Part shown: piece after piece, positions 19,541-28,965 of the stretch
How the letters are laid out: the number at the start of each line of letters is the position of its first letter
Numbering within the stretch: position 1 is the first letter of the stretch
NCBI GenBank assembly: GCA_021927905.1
Contig: BLLK01000023.1
Coordinates: 310,001-374,000, forward strand
Direction of reading: 5' to 3'
Origin: Chaetoceros tenuissimus
Lineage: Eukaryota > Bacillariophyta > Thalassiosirophyceae > Chaetocerotales > Chaetocerotaceae
Length of the DNA: 64,000 bases
Notes under the pieces: generated by a model
Seen by the model: only the letters and a program-made list of their open reading frames with translations
Databases searched by the model: none
Told to the model about the DNA's origin: nothing
Made by a program: the position numbers and the translations under genes

Positions 19541-20798
19541 TCTATCTTCGATTGCGACAGCCTACTTTATGAGAAAGTTTCCAAAAGAGTTCGGAGCAAG
19601 AATTAATGTAGAGAGGAAGATGGAGGTGACGAAAGGGATGGGAATGTGTGATGTGTATTGATTGGGATGTTCTTTTCATTCAATTTCCGTTGGTAGGAAG
19701 TCAATTCTTCTGTTCAGAAAGTCAAAAACGGATTAACTTGTGATTGACTTTTCTGGAAAGAAATACTTCTTGTAAGAGGGTACAGAGTTTTGTGTAAGAG
19801 TACAGTTTCGCACGATTCCTCTACGGATAAATAATTGGTGTTCCGTACTAGAATCCCGTATACTTTTGTTTGCTTGGCATTGACATCTTCTATCTTCTAC
19901 ATGGAATAATAGGTAAGGGAATGCGGAGTAAGTAGTAATCAGTGAAGATTTAGACTCAACCTTCCCAATCCCAATATGTCTACTGATTCCTTCAACACGG
20001 TGCTCTCACTGTTGAATGAAGTAACACAGATAAAGCATTAACAACATTTGTAAAAACTAATCCATAATGATGACAAAATATCCAAAACAGTATGCAGAAA
20101 AAGAGGTTTTGAAAAAGTGATATTCCAAGTTATCTAATTTCCATCGTTTCCGGATGGATTCCAAGCCGCAGAGAAAAATTGAAAAGTCAATAAGAAGGCC
20201 TACAAACGATCTAGAAAAAAATACGATAGTTTTAGGAATAGTTATTCTACATAGCAAAGTATTTGTAATATTTAAATTTTCAAGCTCTGCATCTTCTATT
20301 CCCACTTTCACTTGCGTGATTCTTGCGATTCTGGAACAAAAAGAGAAGCATAGAAAAATTCGTACTCTTTTGAGTCAAATTTTCTCAGACGTTTTCAATC
20401 GTTTGAGAAAGCAGGTCTTCATTTCTTGTAGAATGCGATCGGTGGAATAAAATTAGCGTACCCATCTCTCATGAAACAACAATAGTAGAGAGTAAGTAAA
20501 GTAGACTATCCAAGAGTATTTTAGAAAGATTGGAAATAGAGTTTTGTGCGTTTGTAAAAAATGATATTATGTTTTCTCCGTTCATTTATTTCTCCGCTAT
20601 GCATGCGAGCATGCATTCGGTACACAATTGTGCTAAAACTCTTTCAACTTCACGGCATTCCAAACGGGAGAGTATGGTAACAACATCAGCCTACAAAGCT
20701 TCTTAGAATAGAACATTTAAAAAGCGATGAGGTTATTCACAGCCTAGGCATCTTACAATTATCCTTGCGATTTCGAACTCCATTACGTAGTAGGAGGA
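19541..20798. other. Gene-poor region upstream of the cyclin gene
   Basis: There is no supported gene. An 18-bp near-perfect palindrome lies at 20599-20616 (ATGCATGC GA GCATGCAT). A plus-strand frame of 98 codons at 20154-20450 has no family feature. The first few hundred bases should contain the cyclin promoter. Confidence 0.4.
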
Positions 20799-22294
20799 AG
20801 AGAATTCTCGGCAATCAGCTCGTGGTGGTGGAGGGTTTTAATCAAAGAGGGGCTTAAGTATTTGGCTAATTAGCCGGAAACTCAATTACTGTCAACGAAT
20901 TAAAACACTCTGAGCTGACATGTCATTTTAAATTAAAACACTATGATTGACACTGATCCAACTGAAATCAGCGATGATCTGAACTGAACACAAAGAAAAT
21001 GTTCAAAATGTTCCATTCATTCCACTCTATTAATGTCCTATTCGAAGCTCATTACATTTCAATACGCATCATGGTGTACACAGGGTATTGTTATCGAGGA
21101 AATATTTGCTTTGAGAGCTGCATAATTGATTAGGCCATGTTGAGACAAGTAAACGGGTTGATGAAGTACACAACCTACAAGGAGTAGAGAAAGGTCTCTG
21201 CCATCCTAATTCACTTTTCGATTTAATTGACTATGGTTGTTTCGATATCTCTAAGAACTACGACCAAACGACTGGAATATAGAATAAAGCGGAGTGAAGA
21301 AAATATATAGAAGAGTTTCTGTAGTACGACGAGTTTCAACTCTAATTGCTGTGTGTTGCGTATAATGGAATGCATTTGGAGAATGAAAAAGTATCTAGAA
21401 GTGCTCGGTGTCATTTGGAAAACGAAAGAAGTATCTAGATGAGCTTGGTGTCCACCTTCTGTTCGCTCCTCGCTTTCGCTTCTGTGTAAAGGTTCTCATA
21501 CTTTCACAATGTGTCTCCTTCTTTGTACTCTCTACATTTTCTGAATCCATTTTCATGATCTGTACAACCCTAACCCTTATACACTGAGAAACAATATTGC
21601 CTTGTCCTTTACAATCTAGGCATTCAATCAAAATGTATCTACCTTGCTAGCAATTCAGCTACTGCAAAGGCATATATAATGCTTTTGACAATGAGTATTA
21701 CTTTCGGGTTGCGTAGGACGACATTTTTTTTCATTATGGCGGCAATGAGAGATGACGCCAAGCAATACTTGTTTCGATGAAGAATATAAAAGCTACATAT
21801 GGGAGAGAGCGATAAAGTGATACTCTTCAAGATTATTGTACGAGTCATTTATGCTGACGAAGAGCAAGCGTCATCTGCTCTACAAAAAATGTGATGATTA
21901 AATGGACGCGAAAAACAAATAGAAAGGACTTGAATAAAGTAAAAGATAAGTCGCTCCTTATTTGACTTTCATTGGAATATTCACAACATCAGCATTGCAA
22001 TACTCATTTTAAAATTAAAAACGATGCATTAATGATTGATATCGCTCAGCCGATTGAAATTTACTTTGACATTACATTTTCTTTATATTTCTCCTCTAGG
22101 CTTGCAATGGACAGTATATTTACAAATGATGTTCTAATATGAATATGTTATTTAGAATTTTAATTTGTATCTAATTTCCTTCTTCTTTTTTCGTTTTCTT
22201 TTTCCTCTCCTTTTTCTCTCCCTCCCTTCTCATTTTTCCGCTCAACTAAAACTGGCTTTTGCTCCACCACCACGAGCTGATTGCCGAATTCTCT
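20799..22294. repeat. 1.5-kb region bounded by terminal inverted repeats
   Basis: The left arm at 20799-20833 and the right arm at 22262-22294 are inverted copies (shared core GGCAATCAGCTCGTGGTGG), differing by one 2-bp indel. Inside are a tandem pair at about 20908-20970 (AATTAAAACACT repeated) with a related copy near 22010-22060, and a ~35-bp repeat at about 21385-21450. No transposase frame is visible. It resembles a non-autonomous DNA transposon; no clear target-site duplication was found. The right arm ends 48 bp before the tyrosine-recombinase retroelement. Confidence 0.55.
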
Positions 22295-22342
22295 GCCTTC
22301 CCTTCCAAAAATTTCGGACGTTTATTACCGTTATAATAGGCC

Positions 22343-22485
22343 CCCTACCTCTGTATGGCCCGAGCTAGCAATTATCCGTGAAGACTTGGATCTAAGTGAA
22401 GACAACGCATGTGAGTGTGCCGAAAATGACTTGATATTTAAGTAATTTGCGGACCCTCATTGTGATACAATGTGAAAACTAACCC
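22343..22485 (-). repeat. Split direct repeat A, outer copy (143 bp)
   Basis: Identical over 143 bp to 22692-22834. It forms the left edge of the element on the plus strand. Confidence 0.93.
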
Positions 22486-22506
22486 CAGGGTGGAAGTGGG
22501 AGGGTC

Positions 22507-22691
22507 CTTTTTATCTATATTAATACCTAGTCATAAGCCTTTACCTAGACCTATCTAGAAAATGAGCTGATGTATTTGAACCGTTGTGTGCTGCTTTCCT
22601 CTTATTTCAAATACATCTCATCGTGCTGCTACTACGTAGCATTGTCCCTAGCTATTCTATTCCCGTCCCCCGTCATTGTGCCACTCGACGA
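22507..22691 (-). repeat. Split direct repeat B, inner copy (185 bp)
   Basis: Identical over 185 bp to 28633-28817. It directly abuts repeat A2, so the 22691/22692 junction equals the sequence expected where the two element ends meet in a circle. Confidence 0.93.
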
Positions 22692-22834
22692 CCCTACCTC
22701 TGTATGGCCCGAGCTAGCAATTATCCGTGAAGACTTGGATCTAAGTGAAGACAACGCATGTGAGTGTGCCGAAAATGACTTGATATTTAAGTAATTTGCG
22801 GACCCTCATTGTGATACAATGTGAAAACTAACCC
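22692..22834 (-). repeat. Split direct repeat A, inner copy (143 bp)
   Basis: Second copy of the 143-bp repeat at 22343-22485. Confidence 0.93.
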
Positions 22835-23029
22835 ATGTGTGATCCCGTATGGGGAGCATGGCCCCAAGATAAGTGGAATAAGAGTGCTTGTAACTATCAA
22901 AAGACGCTGTTGCAGGTGGTTGCGTTACGCCAGCTGCTTCTTGCGGCCTGATAATTGCATGCGAGGGTAAGATAAGAGGTGAAGTAGACATAAATTTAAT
23001 AGAGTTTATTGCAGATTTGGAAGAAAGGT

Positions 23030-24175
23030 TTATTTTTCGATTGCAGCGATGTTGATGAATGGTAGTTTTTCTCCCATTTTTCGAGAAACTCCTGCTGACA
23101 AATGTGCGATTTGGTTGTGGATATACATAGTGAATGTAAGAGATGTCCATCTACCCATTTTCATGATGGTTGTATCGTCATATCCATGTAGTTTCAGTGC
23201 CATTGCACCTCCTGCACGTAAAGAATGTGTTCCCACCAGTTCTGGTGTGATGCCTTTGTCAGTGAGATTGAGTTTCACAACCATTGCTTTGACCATGTCT
23301 CGTACGTGTTGAGCTTGAACAGATGAGAAGGTGTCGTTGGCATCATCATAGAAGTCGCAGATGAGAGAATCGTTGTCTCCTCCATTGTTCAGAATATGAT
23401 GCACTCGCCGTGCTAGTGCCTTTGTTGGTGATGTTTCTTCGCCTGTGTCTTCATGGTGTATAGTAGTTCCCATGTGGCCATTCTTTTGATTGGTTATTTT
23501 CATAGTTACTGAATGTGCTTGAAGCAGTTTCTCCAGCGGTGAATGACGTGGAATATCTTTGCCATGGATGTCTTTGAAACCAATGTTACCAACCGTGAAC
23601 TGCACAGTACGTGTGGCTCGTACCCATTTGCCATTTTTCTTTACTCTTGTTGGTTTTGTGTATTCTCCGACTCTGAGTAAATAATAGAAAGCAATTACCA
23701 TTAAGTCTGCTGTTGCACGAATTCGTGGACAGGTTGTAGCTCTTGACATAGTGTATGCTTCATGTACTACATCCACTGGGACTGCCAATTTCGCTACTGG
23801 TGGTGGGTCTTCTCTTCGCATGCCCTCCACTAGTCGTCCAATCGGTGTTGTGTATTGCCCTTCAGTTGTGAGGATGGGACTGCGTTCTCCAGCCAATTCG
23901 ATGGTCTTGGTGATGGCTGAGATTGCTTTAGTAACCGTTTGAACGGTGACTTGCTCTCCCAGTCCATAGCTTCCTGTCCTGACCCTAGCAGCAAAGGCCG
24001 TGACTGAAATTGTTGCTTGGAGTTGTGATTCTGCTCGGAGGAAAGGATCGATGCATAGGCTGCTGCAATAGCTGCACCATGCTTTCCAGTATTTACTCCT
24101 TTCTTTTTCGTTCTTCGCAGTGACCCCATTTCCAATATATTCCCACGCAGACAGGATATCACGAGCGACACCCAC
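23030..24175 (-). CDS. Tyrosine recombinase part of the YR retroelement (fossil)
   Basis: The frame encodes a phage-integrase-fold recombinase. Visible catalytic positions are the Arg in LLRVGEYT, the His and Arg of THSLRAGGA, and a Tyr in the C-terminal TFTMYIHNQ. This tyrosine enzyme, rather than a DDE integrase, places the element in the DIRS order. It overlaps the RNase H frame, as neighbouring frames commonly do in this order. Confidence 0.85.
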   Translation of the reverse strand: MGVARDILSAWEYIGNGVTAKNEKERSKYWKAWCSYCSSLCIDPFLRAESQLQATISVTAFAARVRTGSYGLGEQVTVQTVTKAISAITKTIELAGERSPILTTEGQYTTPIGRLVEGMRREDPPPVAKLAVPVDVVHEAYTMSRATTCPRIRATADLMVIAFYYLLRVGEYTKPTRVKKNGKWVRATRTVQFTVGNIGFKDIHGKDIPRHSPLEKLLQAHSVTMKITNQKNGHMGTTIHHEDTGEETSPTKALARRVHHILNNGGDNDSLICDFYDDANDTFSSVQAQHVRDMVKAMVVKLNLTDKGITPELVGTHSLRAGGAMALKLHGYDDTTIMKMGRWTSLTFTMYIHNQIAHLSAGVSRKMGEKLPFINIAAIEK

Positions 24176-25182
24176 TCTTTTGGTATAATGAGTTCGTGCC
24201 AGCAGCTGTTCTGTGGAAAATGAGAGTTGAAGTAGTTAGCTAGGTTTTTATGTGCCTCAAAGAATTTGCCATCCTTGAAAGCCCTGGACGCTATGTCCGC
24301 CATAGTATTGTCATCCCCTGCTACATTGGTGACCAGTGCAGGCCCAGCCTCTTTTGTATTTATTCGCATGTACAGTAGTCGTAGTAACTGCCCAGCTACC
24401 GCAGAAGTTGAAGTGCACCCATGCTGTGCCCAAGATACTGCGCTTGTATTGTCACAAAACATGCCAAGTCGAATGTTGTACATGTCAGGGATGATTGCTT
24501 CAGCTGCGAACCATTCTAGCACAATTGCTGCTAGCTCCAAATCGTTTATAGTAACTTCATGTGTGTCTAATTTCGCTTTGATGTCATCAGGCCATTCAAC
24601 CTGCCACACAATAAAAGGAAAATCCCTGGAGCCATATGCTAGGATACCACCTGCCCCATGTCTACATGCATCCAAGTATCCATTATAATCAGGTGTGTCT
24701 GCAACCAGTAGAGAAATGTTACTTGGTCTGTTCAAAATCGAAGTAATGATGGATTTCCAATCGGAGAGACATCGTTTCAAATCGTCAGTGATGTTGATGT
24801 ATGCTGGTGATCCCTCCATAGCTTTCCAAATTGGAGACATTAGTGATCTTCCTCCAACTATACCAAAGGAAGCATGCATCAGTTTTCCAGCTAACTTTTG
24901 CCAACTGTTGAGATCTGTCTTTTTCTTCTTAGCCTTTTTGTACTTTTGGACTAACGTTCGCAAAGTCTTGAGTTTTTCAGGTGGTAGAGAGATTGTGTAT
25001 TTTCCACCGTGAATGATCCAGCCTAGAATTTCTTTTTCCTCTTGCCAGAGTCCCTCTCCTGCCCGTAGCTTCTTTTGTGCAATAGGATCCTCCCCATTGT
25101 GCCGCTGTAGGTGGAAACACAGAGTGTATGCCATGGAGCATTGCTCGGCTAAGATGCAAGATGTTTGCTTGGCTTGTGTCAT
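24176..25182 (-). CDS. RNase H part of the YR retroelement (fossil)
   Basis: The frame carries an RNase-H-like domain of the type found after the reverse transcriptase in DIRS elements: GYLDACRHGAGGILAYG, then TINDLELAAIVLEWF, GMFCDNTSAVSW and GDDNTMADIASR supply the acidic residues. Part of the element; not a host gene. Confidence 0.75.
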
Positions 25183-26218
25183 TCGTGATGGCTATGTAGT
25201 CGTCGACAAATACTTCAATCAAGTTTATTGTATCTTTTGCTGCGACTCCGTAGACAAACTTTTCTTCAAACATGAGAGATTCCATTTGATGCGAAGGTAG
25301 ACTCTCTTCCTTCAAAAGTGATTCTATTACATCTCGTCCTGTCTCTGAAGCAGAACAGAAGAATGGTGGACTTTCAGCCCAGCCCATTTGTAAGCTATTA
25401 GGAACCACAATTTCAACCTCATCAAGATCTACATCCCCATCTTCACTTGGAAGTACGTAGCAGAAGTTCCAAGCATCCTCATCACTTACTGCCAATCGCC
25501 AGAAACCATCTTTGATATCCAATTTTGCAAAGTGGAAGCGCTGTACAGGATCTTTTTTGCGTGCTTGGGCCATTGTATTGATGATGCGCTTGATTGCTTG
25601 TCCAAGTTGTGACATGCTTTGTTGTTTAGCAGTCTTGTTAGTGTTTGAATTTACACTTGGCATGCGCTCACCATCAACCAACAATTGAAACGATAGGTCC
25701 AATATGAATCTGAACAGACGACTCTTGTGAGGGATGGCTGCAATTGGTGAGATTTTCAGTTTCTTGGGGAGCTGATGTCTGATCTTCCCAAATTTTATGA
25801 TACGTGCATAGCCGCCATGTACCTTGTCTAGTGCTTCTCTTCGCAACTCTCTGATTGCAGCCAGCTTCTTAGCAGACGGATGTGCCCCTCGTCTGATAGC
25901 TTCAATAATGTGTTTTTCTGTCCAATCATCACCACAGTTTACAGGGCATCCTTTGATGGCAAATTCTTCAAGCATTGTAGCAGCTGGATGCTTCCATGCT
26001 GCACCGCGAGGTCTCATGAGTCCAATATACTTACCTATTTCCTCTTTGAGTTCGGTAATCTCATCCGGAAACGATTCATTAGACTTGAACGCCTCGTCAA
26101 TGGCTCTATCTATGCTCTCTGGTGTTTGTGCTCTTGGCTGTATGGCTGGAGGAGTGGATAACTTTGCTTTTTTGCAATTTGGTTCATCCTCCACCTCTTC
26201 TACAATGACATGCACCAT
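24977..26218 (-). CDS. Reverse transcriptase part of the YR retroelement (fossil)
   Basis: The frame carries reverse transcriptase motifs: FHFAKLDIKDGFWRL (palm motif A, with the catalytic Asp) and EVFVDDYIAI (the F/Y-x-DD box). An acidic, Lys-containing N-terminal region precedes the polymerase. Part of the element; not a host gene. Confidence 0.85.
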   Translation of the reverse strand: MVHVIVEEVEDEPNCKKAKLSTPPAIQPRAQTPESIDRAIDEAFKSNESFPDEITELKEEIGKYIGLMRPRGAAWKHPAATMLEEFAIKGCPVNCGDDWTEKHIIEAIRRGAHPSAKKLAAIRELRREALDKVHGGYARIIKFGKIRHQLPKKLKISPIAAIPHKSRLFRFILDLSFQLLVDGERMPSVNSNTNKTAKQQSMSQLGQAIKRIINTMAQARKKDPVQRFHFAKLDIKDGFWRLAVSDEDAWNFCYVLPSEDGDVDLDEVEIVVPNSLQMGWAESPPFFCSASETGRDVIESLLKEESLPSHQMESLMFEEKFVYGVAAKDTINLIEVFVDDYIAITNDTSQANILHLSRAMLHGIHSVFPPTAAQWGGSYCTKEATGRRGTLARGKRNSRLDHSRWKIHNLSTT

Positions 26219-26350
26219 CTTGGATTTGCCAGTTGCTGGATAGCATTGATCTGCCAGAACCTTATTTGCCTTCCCATACTCTTGTGGTGGTGTCCAAGTT
26301 GGATAGCTATCAGAAACAAGTTGATAAACAAACAGAGTTAGTTTAAAGTA

Positions 26351-26540
26351 TTTAAAGTCTGATCGACTGACTCGTTTAGAGTCCGGAAGACTGAAAGTTT
26401 AAAGTCAGATCGACTGGCTTGTTTATAGTCCAGAAGACTGCGAAGTTTAAAGTCAGATCGACTGGCTCATTTAAAGTCCGGAAGACTGAGAATTTTAAAG
26501 TCAGATCGACTGGATCGTTTATAGTCCGGAAGACTGTGCA
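26351..26540. repeat. 24-bp periodic dyad array in the retroelement spacer
   Basis: Between the gag-like and polymerase ORFs lie four 48-bp tandem units. Each unit holds two dyads of the form AGTC-N5-GACT, giving eight dyads at a 24-bp period. The centres alternate between GATC-type and CGGAA-type. The spacer's ends resemble intron borders; introns have been reported in some members of this order, so it may be transcribed and removed. That is inference. Confidence 0.8.
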
Positions 26541-26557
26541 TGTATTGCAATACTGAC

Positions 26558-28606
26558 TTACCCCATCAATTGCACTGGATCTGCCATAAACTTTTCCAAT
26601 TTGTCCAAGCTATACTTTGCTTGAGCCTCATTCAAATCCTTGTGTGGTAAAGTACAGCCTCTTCTGCTGCAGATGCCATAGAGTGCGTGATTTGCACAAG
26701 CTCGAAACTCAAAGAGATCTGCAATCTCGATGTCGCATGCTTTGCAGATTGAACTGATGGAAATGTGTTTCTTGTTTTGAGCTTTTTTCACCTTGTTAAT
26801 TGCCTCGTCAAAAGCTTTTAGACACGTTGGTCTTTTGTCAATTCGCAGTCTTTTGTCTGGTGAAGTTGGAGGAGAGCCAGTTGCCTTCGGTGGTAGCTTT
26901 CTGATGTTGTCATCCTCCTTCTTCTCCTCTGAATCCTCTTTTCTGATGAGCTTGACTGGCATCTGTGCATAGGTGACACGCCCAATTTTCCAAGTCAACT
27001 GATTAAGCATATAGTCGAATGCTTTTACGCTGTCTCCTTTTCCTTTTGAGAATGCTCTACCCTCCAAGAATGTAAGCCAAAGAATAATAGCCTTTTGATT
27101 GTAGTCAAACATTTTTCTAGCACTTGTTTCAAATCCCATTATGGCTTCAATCAAAGATTGTACCCGCAAGAATAATGGACAGGTGTCTCCAAAATAGGCC
27201 CATAGTGTGTTTGCAAACATGCGAAGTGCATCCACAAAGTCATGAAATGCCTCTGGGATGACCGGCACCCCTTTCTTGATTGCCTTTGCAATGTCAGCAC
27301 TGGTCTTGGCCTCGGTTTTCTCCAGGATCTCGCGTTGCTCCTCCACTACTTCAAGTTCCTCGGTAGATAAGCGGATACATAGGAACAGACTTAGATGCTT
27401 GAATGCAGCATTAATGGACGGATCCGAAGCACCATCTTGCGCAAAGAAATCTCTTTTGCGAAGGACCTCAAACAGCTCCGGATTGTTCGGTGTTGGAGAA
27501 TCCGCATAATGTTTTGTGGAATCAAGTTTCTCCTTGATGAGTTGTAACTGTAAGGATTTATTTTTCTCCTTTTGTACCTCCTTGAATATGGCAGGCAACT
27601 CTGTGATGTTGTCTTCTGGGGTAGCCTTGTGTTGTTTTCCACACATTGTTAGAATCCGTTTGACTTCCAATTCAGACCATCCTTTCTCATCCTTTGCTGG
27701 TGCTGCTGCTGCTGGTGCAGGAGAGTTGAGCTGTTGTACCAGTCCCTGCTGCTGCAAGAGTAACTGCTGCAACAATACTACATCCACTCCTGCTGTTGGT
27801 GCAACTTGAGGTGGCTGGGTTGGAAACATTCTGTTGGATTTTTCTTTTGCCCAACTGGCTGCTTCCGAGTTATATCCCAATACGAAGTCGGTGTTTTCCA
27901 GTCTTGCACTCTTCTTTTGATTGTGTTTTACCCACGCCGTCATCAAGAACTTTTGTAGGTGCACGATCATGTTTGCTGGGTTTCCAACTGGTGCATCCAC
28001 AGACTCTAGTCTCTCCAAGATATCTGCTGCTTCTACCGGCTGTGATATAGCATCCAACGCCAGGAATGCAGGGATAGGTGCAATGCGCATGACTTCCCAT
28101 TCCACATTCTCCGAATCCGAGTGTGCAAACGAAGGTTTTTCCAGTTGTGCTTTTGTGGCTGCCTTGAACAGGTTTGAGTCTCTTCCCATTGTCTTTTGGC
28201 ATATCACATACTCAGCTGGCAGTACCAATGGTTGCGGAGATGCTCCACCGTCCTCCATTTCATTCATAAGCCACAGGAGTTTTTCATCCAGGGCTGACTC
28301 TGCTCCGATCTGTGCAATGCCTAACTCCGGTCCATACACAAGTCGCACCTTTGATGAGTCGGGGAACATTACCAGCGCTGTTAAAGGTCTGGTTTCGTTT
28401 CCTGCTGCATTTAGTTGAAACAGTCTGTCTCCATCACAGTTTTCTAGAAGCTGGAACAGGTGCCCCACAATAGACATCTGCTCCTCCTGCGTACGTTGAT
28501 TCAAGAAATTAGCGATTTTGCCTGTTGGTGTAGGAAGTGTTCCAGCATAGAAACGATTTACATATGCTGGATCATCCCCTTCCTGTGTTAGTTTGTCTAA
28601 TGACAT
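26558..28606 (-). CDS. Gag-like ORF of the YR retroelement (fossil)
   Basis: The first ORF in coding orientation is 682 codons long. It is helical and acidic in the centre, with a Gln/Ala/Pro-rich stretch around its middle and a C-terminal Cys/His cluster (CKACD, CANH, CSRRGCTLPH) that could form a zinc-binding nucleic-acid motif, as in Gag proteins. Assignment rests on position and this cluster. Confidence 0.65.
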   Translation of the reverse strand: MSLDKLTQEGDDPAYVNRFYAGTLPTPTGKIANFLNQRTQEEQMSIVGHLFQLLENCDGDRLFQLNAAGNETRPLTALVMFPDSSKVRLVYGPELGIAQIGAESALDEKLLWLMNEMEDGGASPQPLVLPAEYVICQKTMGRDSNLFKAATKAQLEKPSFAHSDSENVEWEVMRIAPIPAFLALDAISQPVEAADILERLESVDAPVGNPANMIVHLQKFLMTAWVKHNQKKSARLENTDFVLGYNSEAASWAKEKSNRMFPTQPPQVAPTAGVDVVLLQQLLLQQQGLVQQLNSPAPAAAAPAKDEKGWSELEVKRILTMCGKQHKATPEDNITELPAIFKEVQKEKNKSLQLQLIKEKLDSTKHYADSPTPNNPELFEVLRKRDFFAQDGASDPSINAAFKHLSLFLCIRLSTEELEVVEEQREILEKTEAKTSADIAKAIKKGVPVIPEAFHDFVDALRMFANTLWAYFGDTCPLFLRVQSLIEAIMGFETSARKMFDYNQKAIILWLTFLEGRAFSKGKGDSVKAFDYMLNQLTWKIGRVTYAQMPVKLIRKEDSEEKKEDDNIRKLPPKATGSPPTSPDKRLRIDKRPTCLKAFDEAINKVKKAQNKKHISISSICKACDIEIADLFEFRACANHALYGICSRRGCTLPHKDLNEAQAKYSLDKLEKFMADPVQLMG

Positions 28607-28632
28607 AGTAATATATGTAGGTATTGTTTTTT

Positions 28633-28817
28633 CTTTTTATCTATATTAATACCTAGTCATAAGCCTTTACCTAGACCTATCTAGAAAATGAGCTGATGTA
28701 TTTGAACCGTTGTGTGCTGCTTTCCTCTTATTTCAAATACATCTCATCGTGCTGCTACTACGTAGCATTGTCCCTAGCTATTCTATTCCCGTCCCCCGTC
28801 ATTGTGCCACTCGACGA
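28633..28817 (-). repeat. Split direct repeat B, outer copy (185 bp)
   Basis: Second copy of the 185-bp repeat at 22507-22691. It forms the right edge on the plus strand, i.e. the 5' end in coding orientation. Confidence 0.93.
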
Positions 28818-28965
28818 TTTCATCTTTACTTTGCTGGCTGCTGCAGTCATTGGGCATTGGGCATAATGGCAAAACCAAAAACCAATTGCATTGGCACCAT
28901 GAAAGGTAGTAGTTCAAGGACTACAGTTAGTTTCTCTATAGTTTCATCACATTGATTCCTTTATC

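Larger units (their letters stand above)
22343..28817 (-). mobile_element. Tyrosine-recombinase retroelement, PAT/Ngaro-type (DIRS order)
   Basis: A 6475-bp element read on the minus strand. Its coding order is gag-like ORF, reverse transcriptase, RNase H, tyrosine recombinase. Its ends are split direct repeats: in coding orientation, a 185-bp copy at the 5' end (B2), then after the genes a 143-bp copy (A2) directly abutting the second 185-bp copy (B1), a 21-bp gap and the second 143-bp copy (A1). This A1-ORF-B1-A2-B2 layout is characteristic of PAT/Ngaro elements and fits integration of a circle by the recombinase without a target-site duplication. Both repeat pairs read as identical, so the insertion is very recent. 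The element looks whole or nearly so (no more than about two breaks). Confidence 0.9.

Noticed and set aside
20599-20616. 18-bp palindrome as a regulatory operator
   Set aside because: A single occurrence with no gene nearby; palindromes of alternating ATGC are expected by chance.
21223-21631. Two minus-strand frames sharing an SRYFF word
   Set aside because: The shared word comes from a short DNA tandem repeat inside the inverted-repeat element; no protein family.
26351-26540. Possible CRISPR array
   Set aside because: Repeats with a 24-bp period have no unique spacers and sit in a eukaryotic retroelement.
27921-28418. 165-codon frame on the plus strand
   Set aside because: Antisense to the gag-like ORF of the retroelement; no independent feature.
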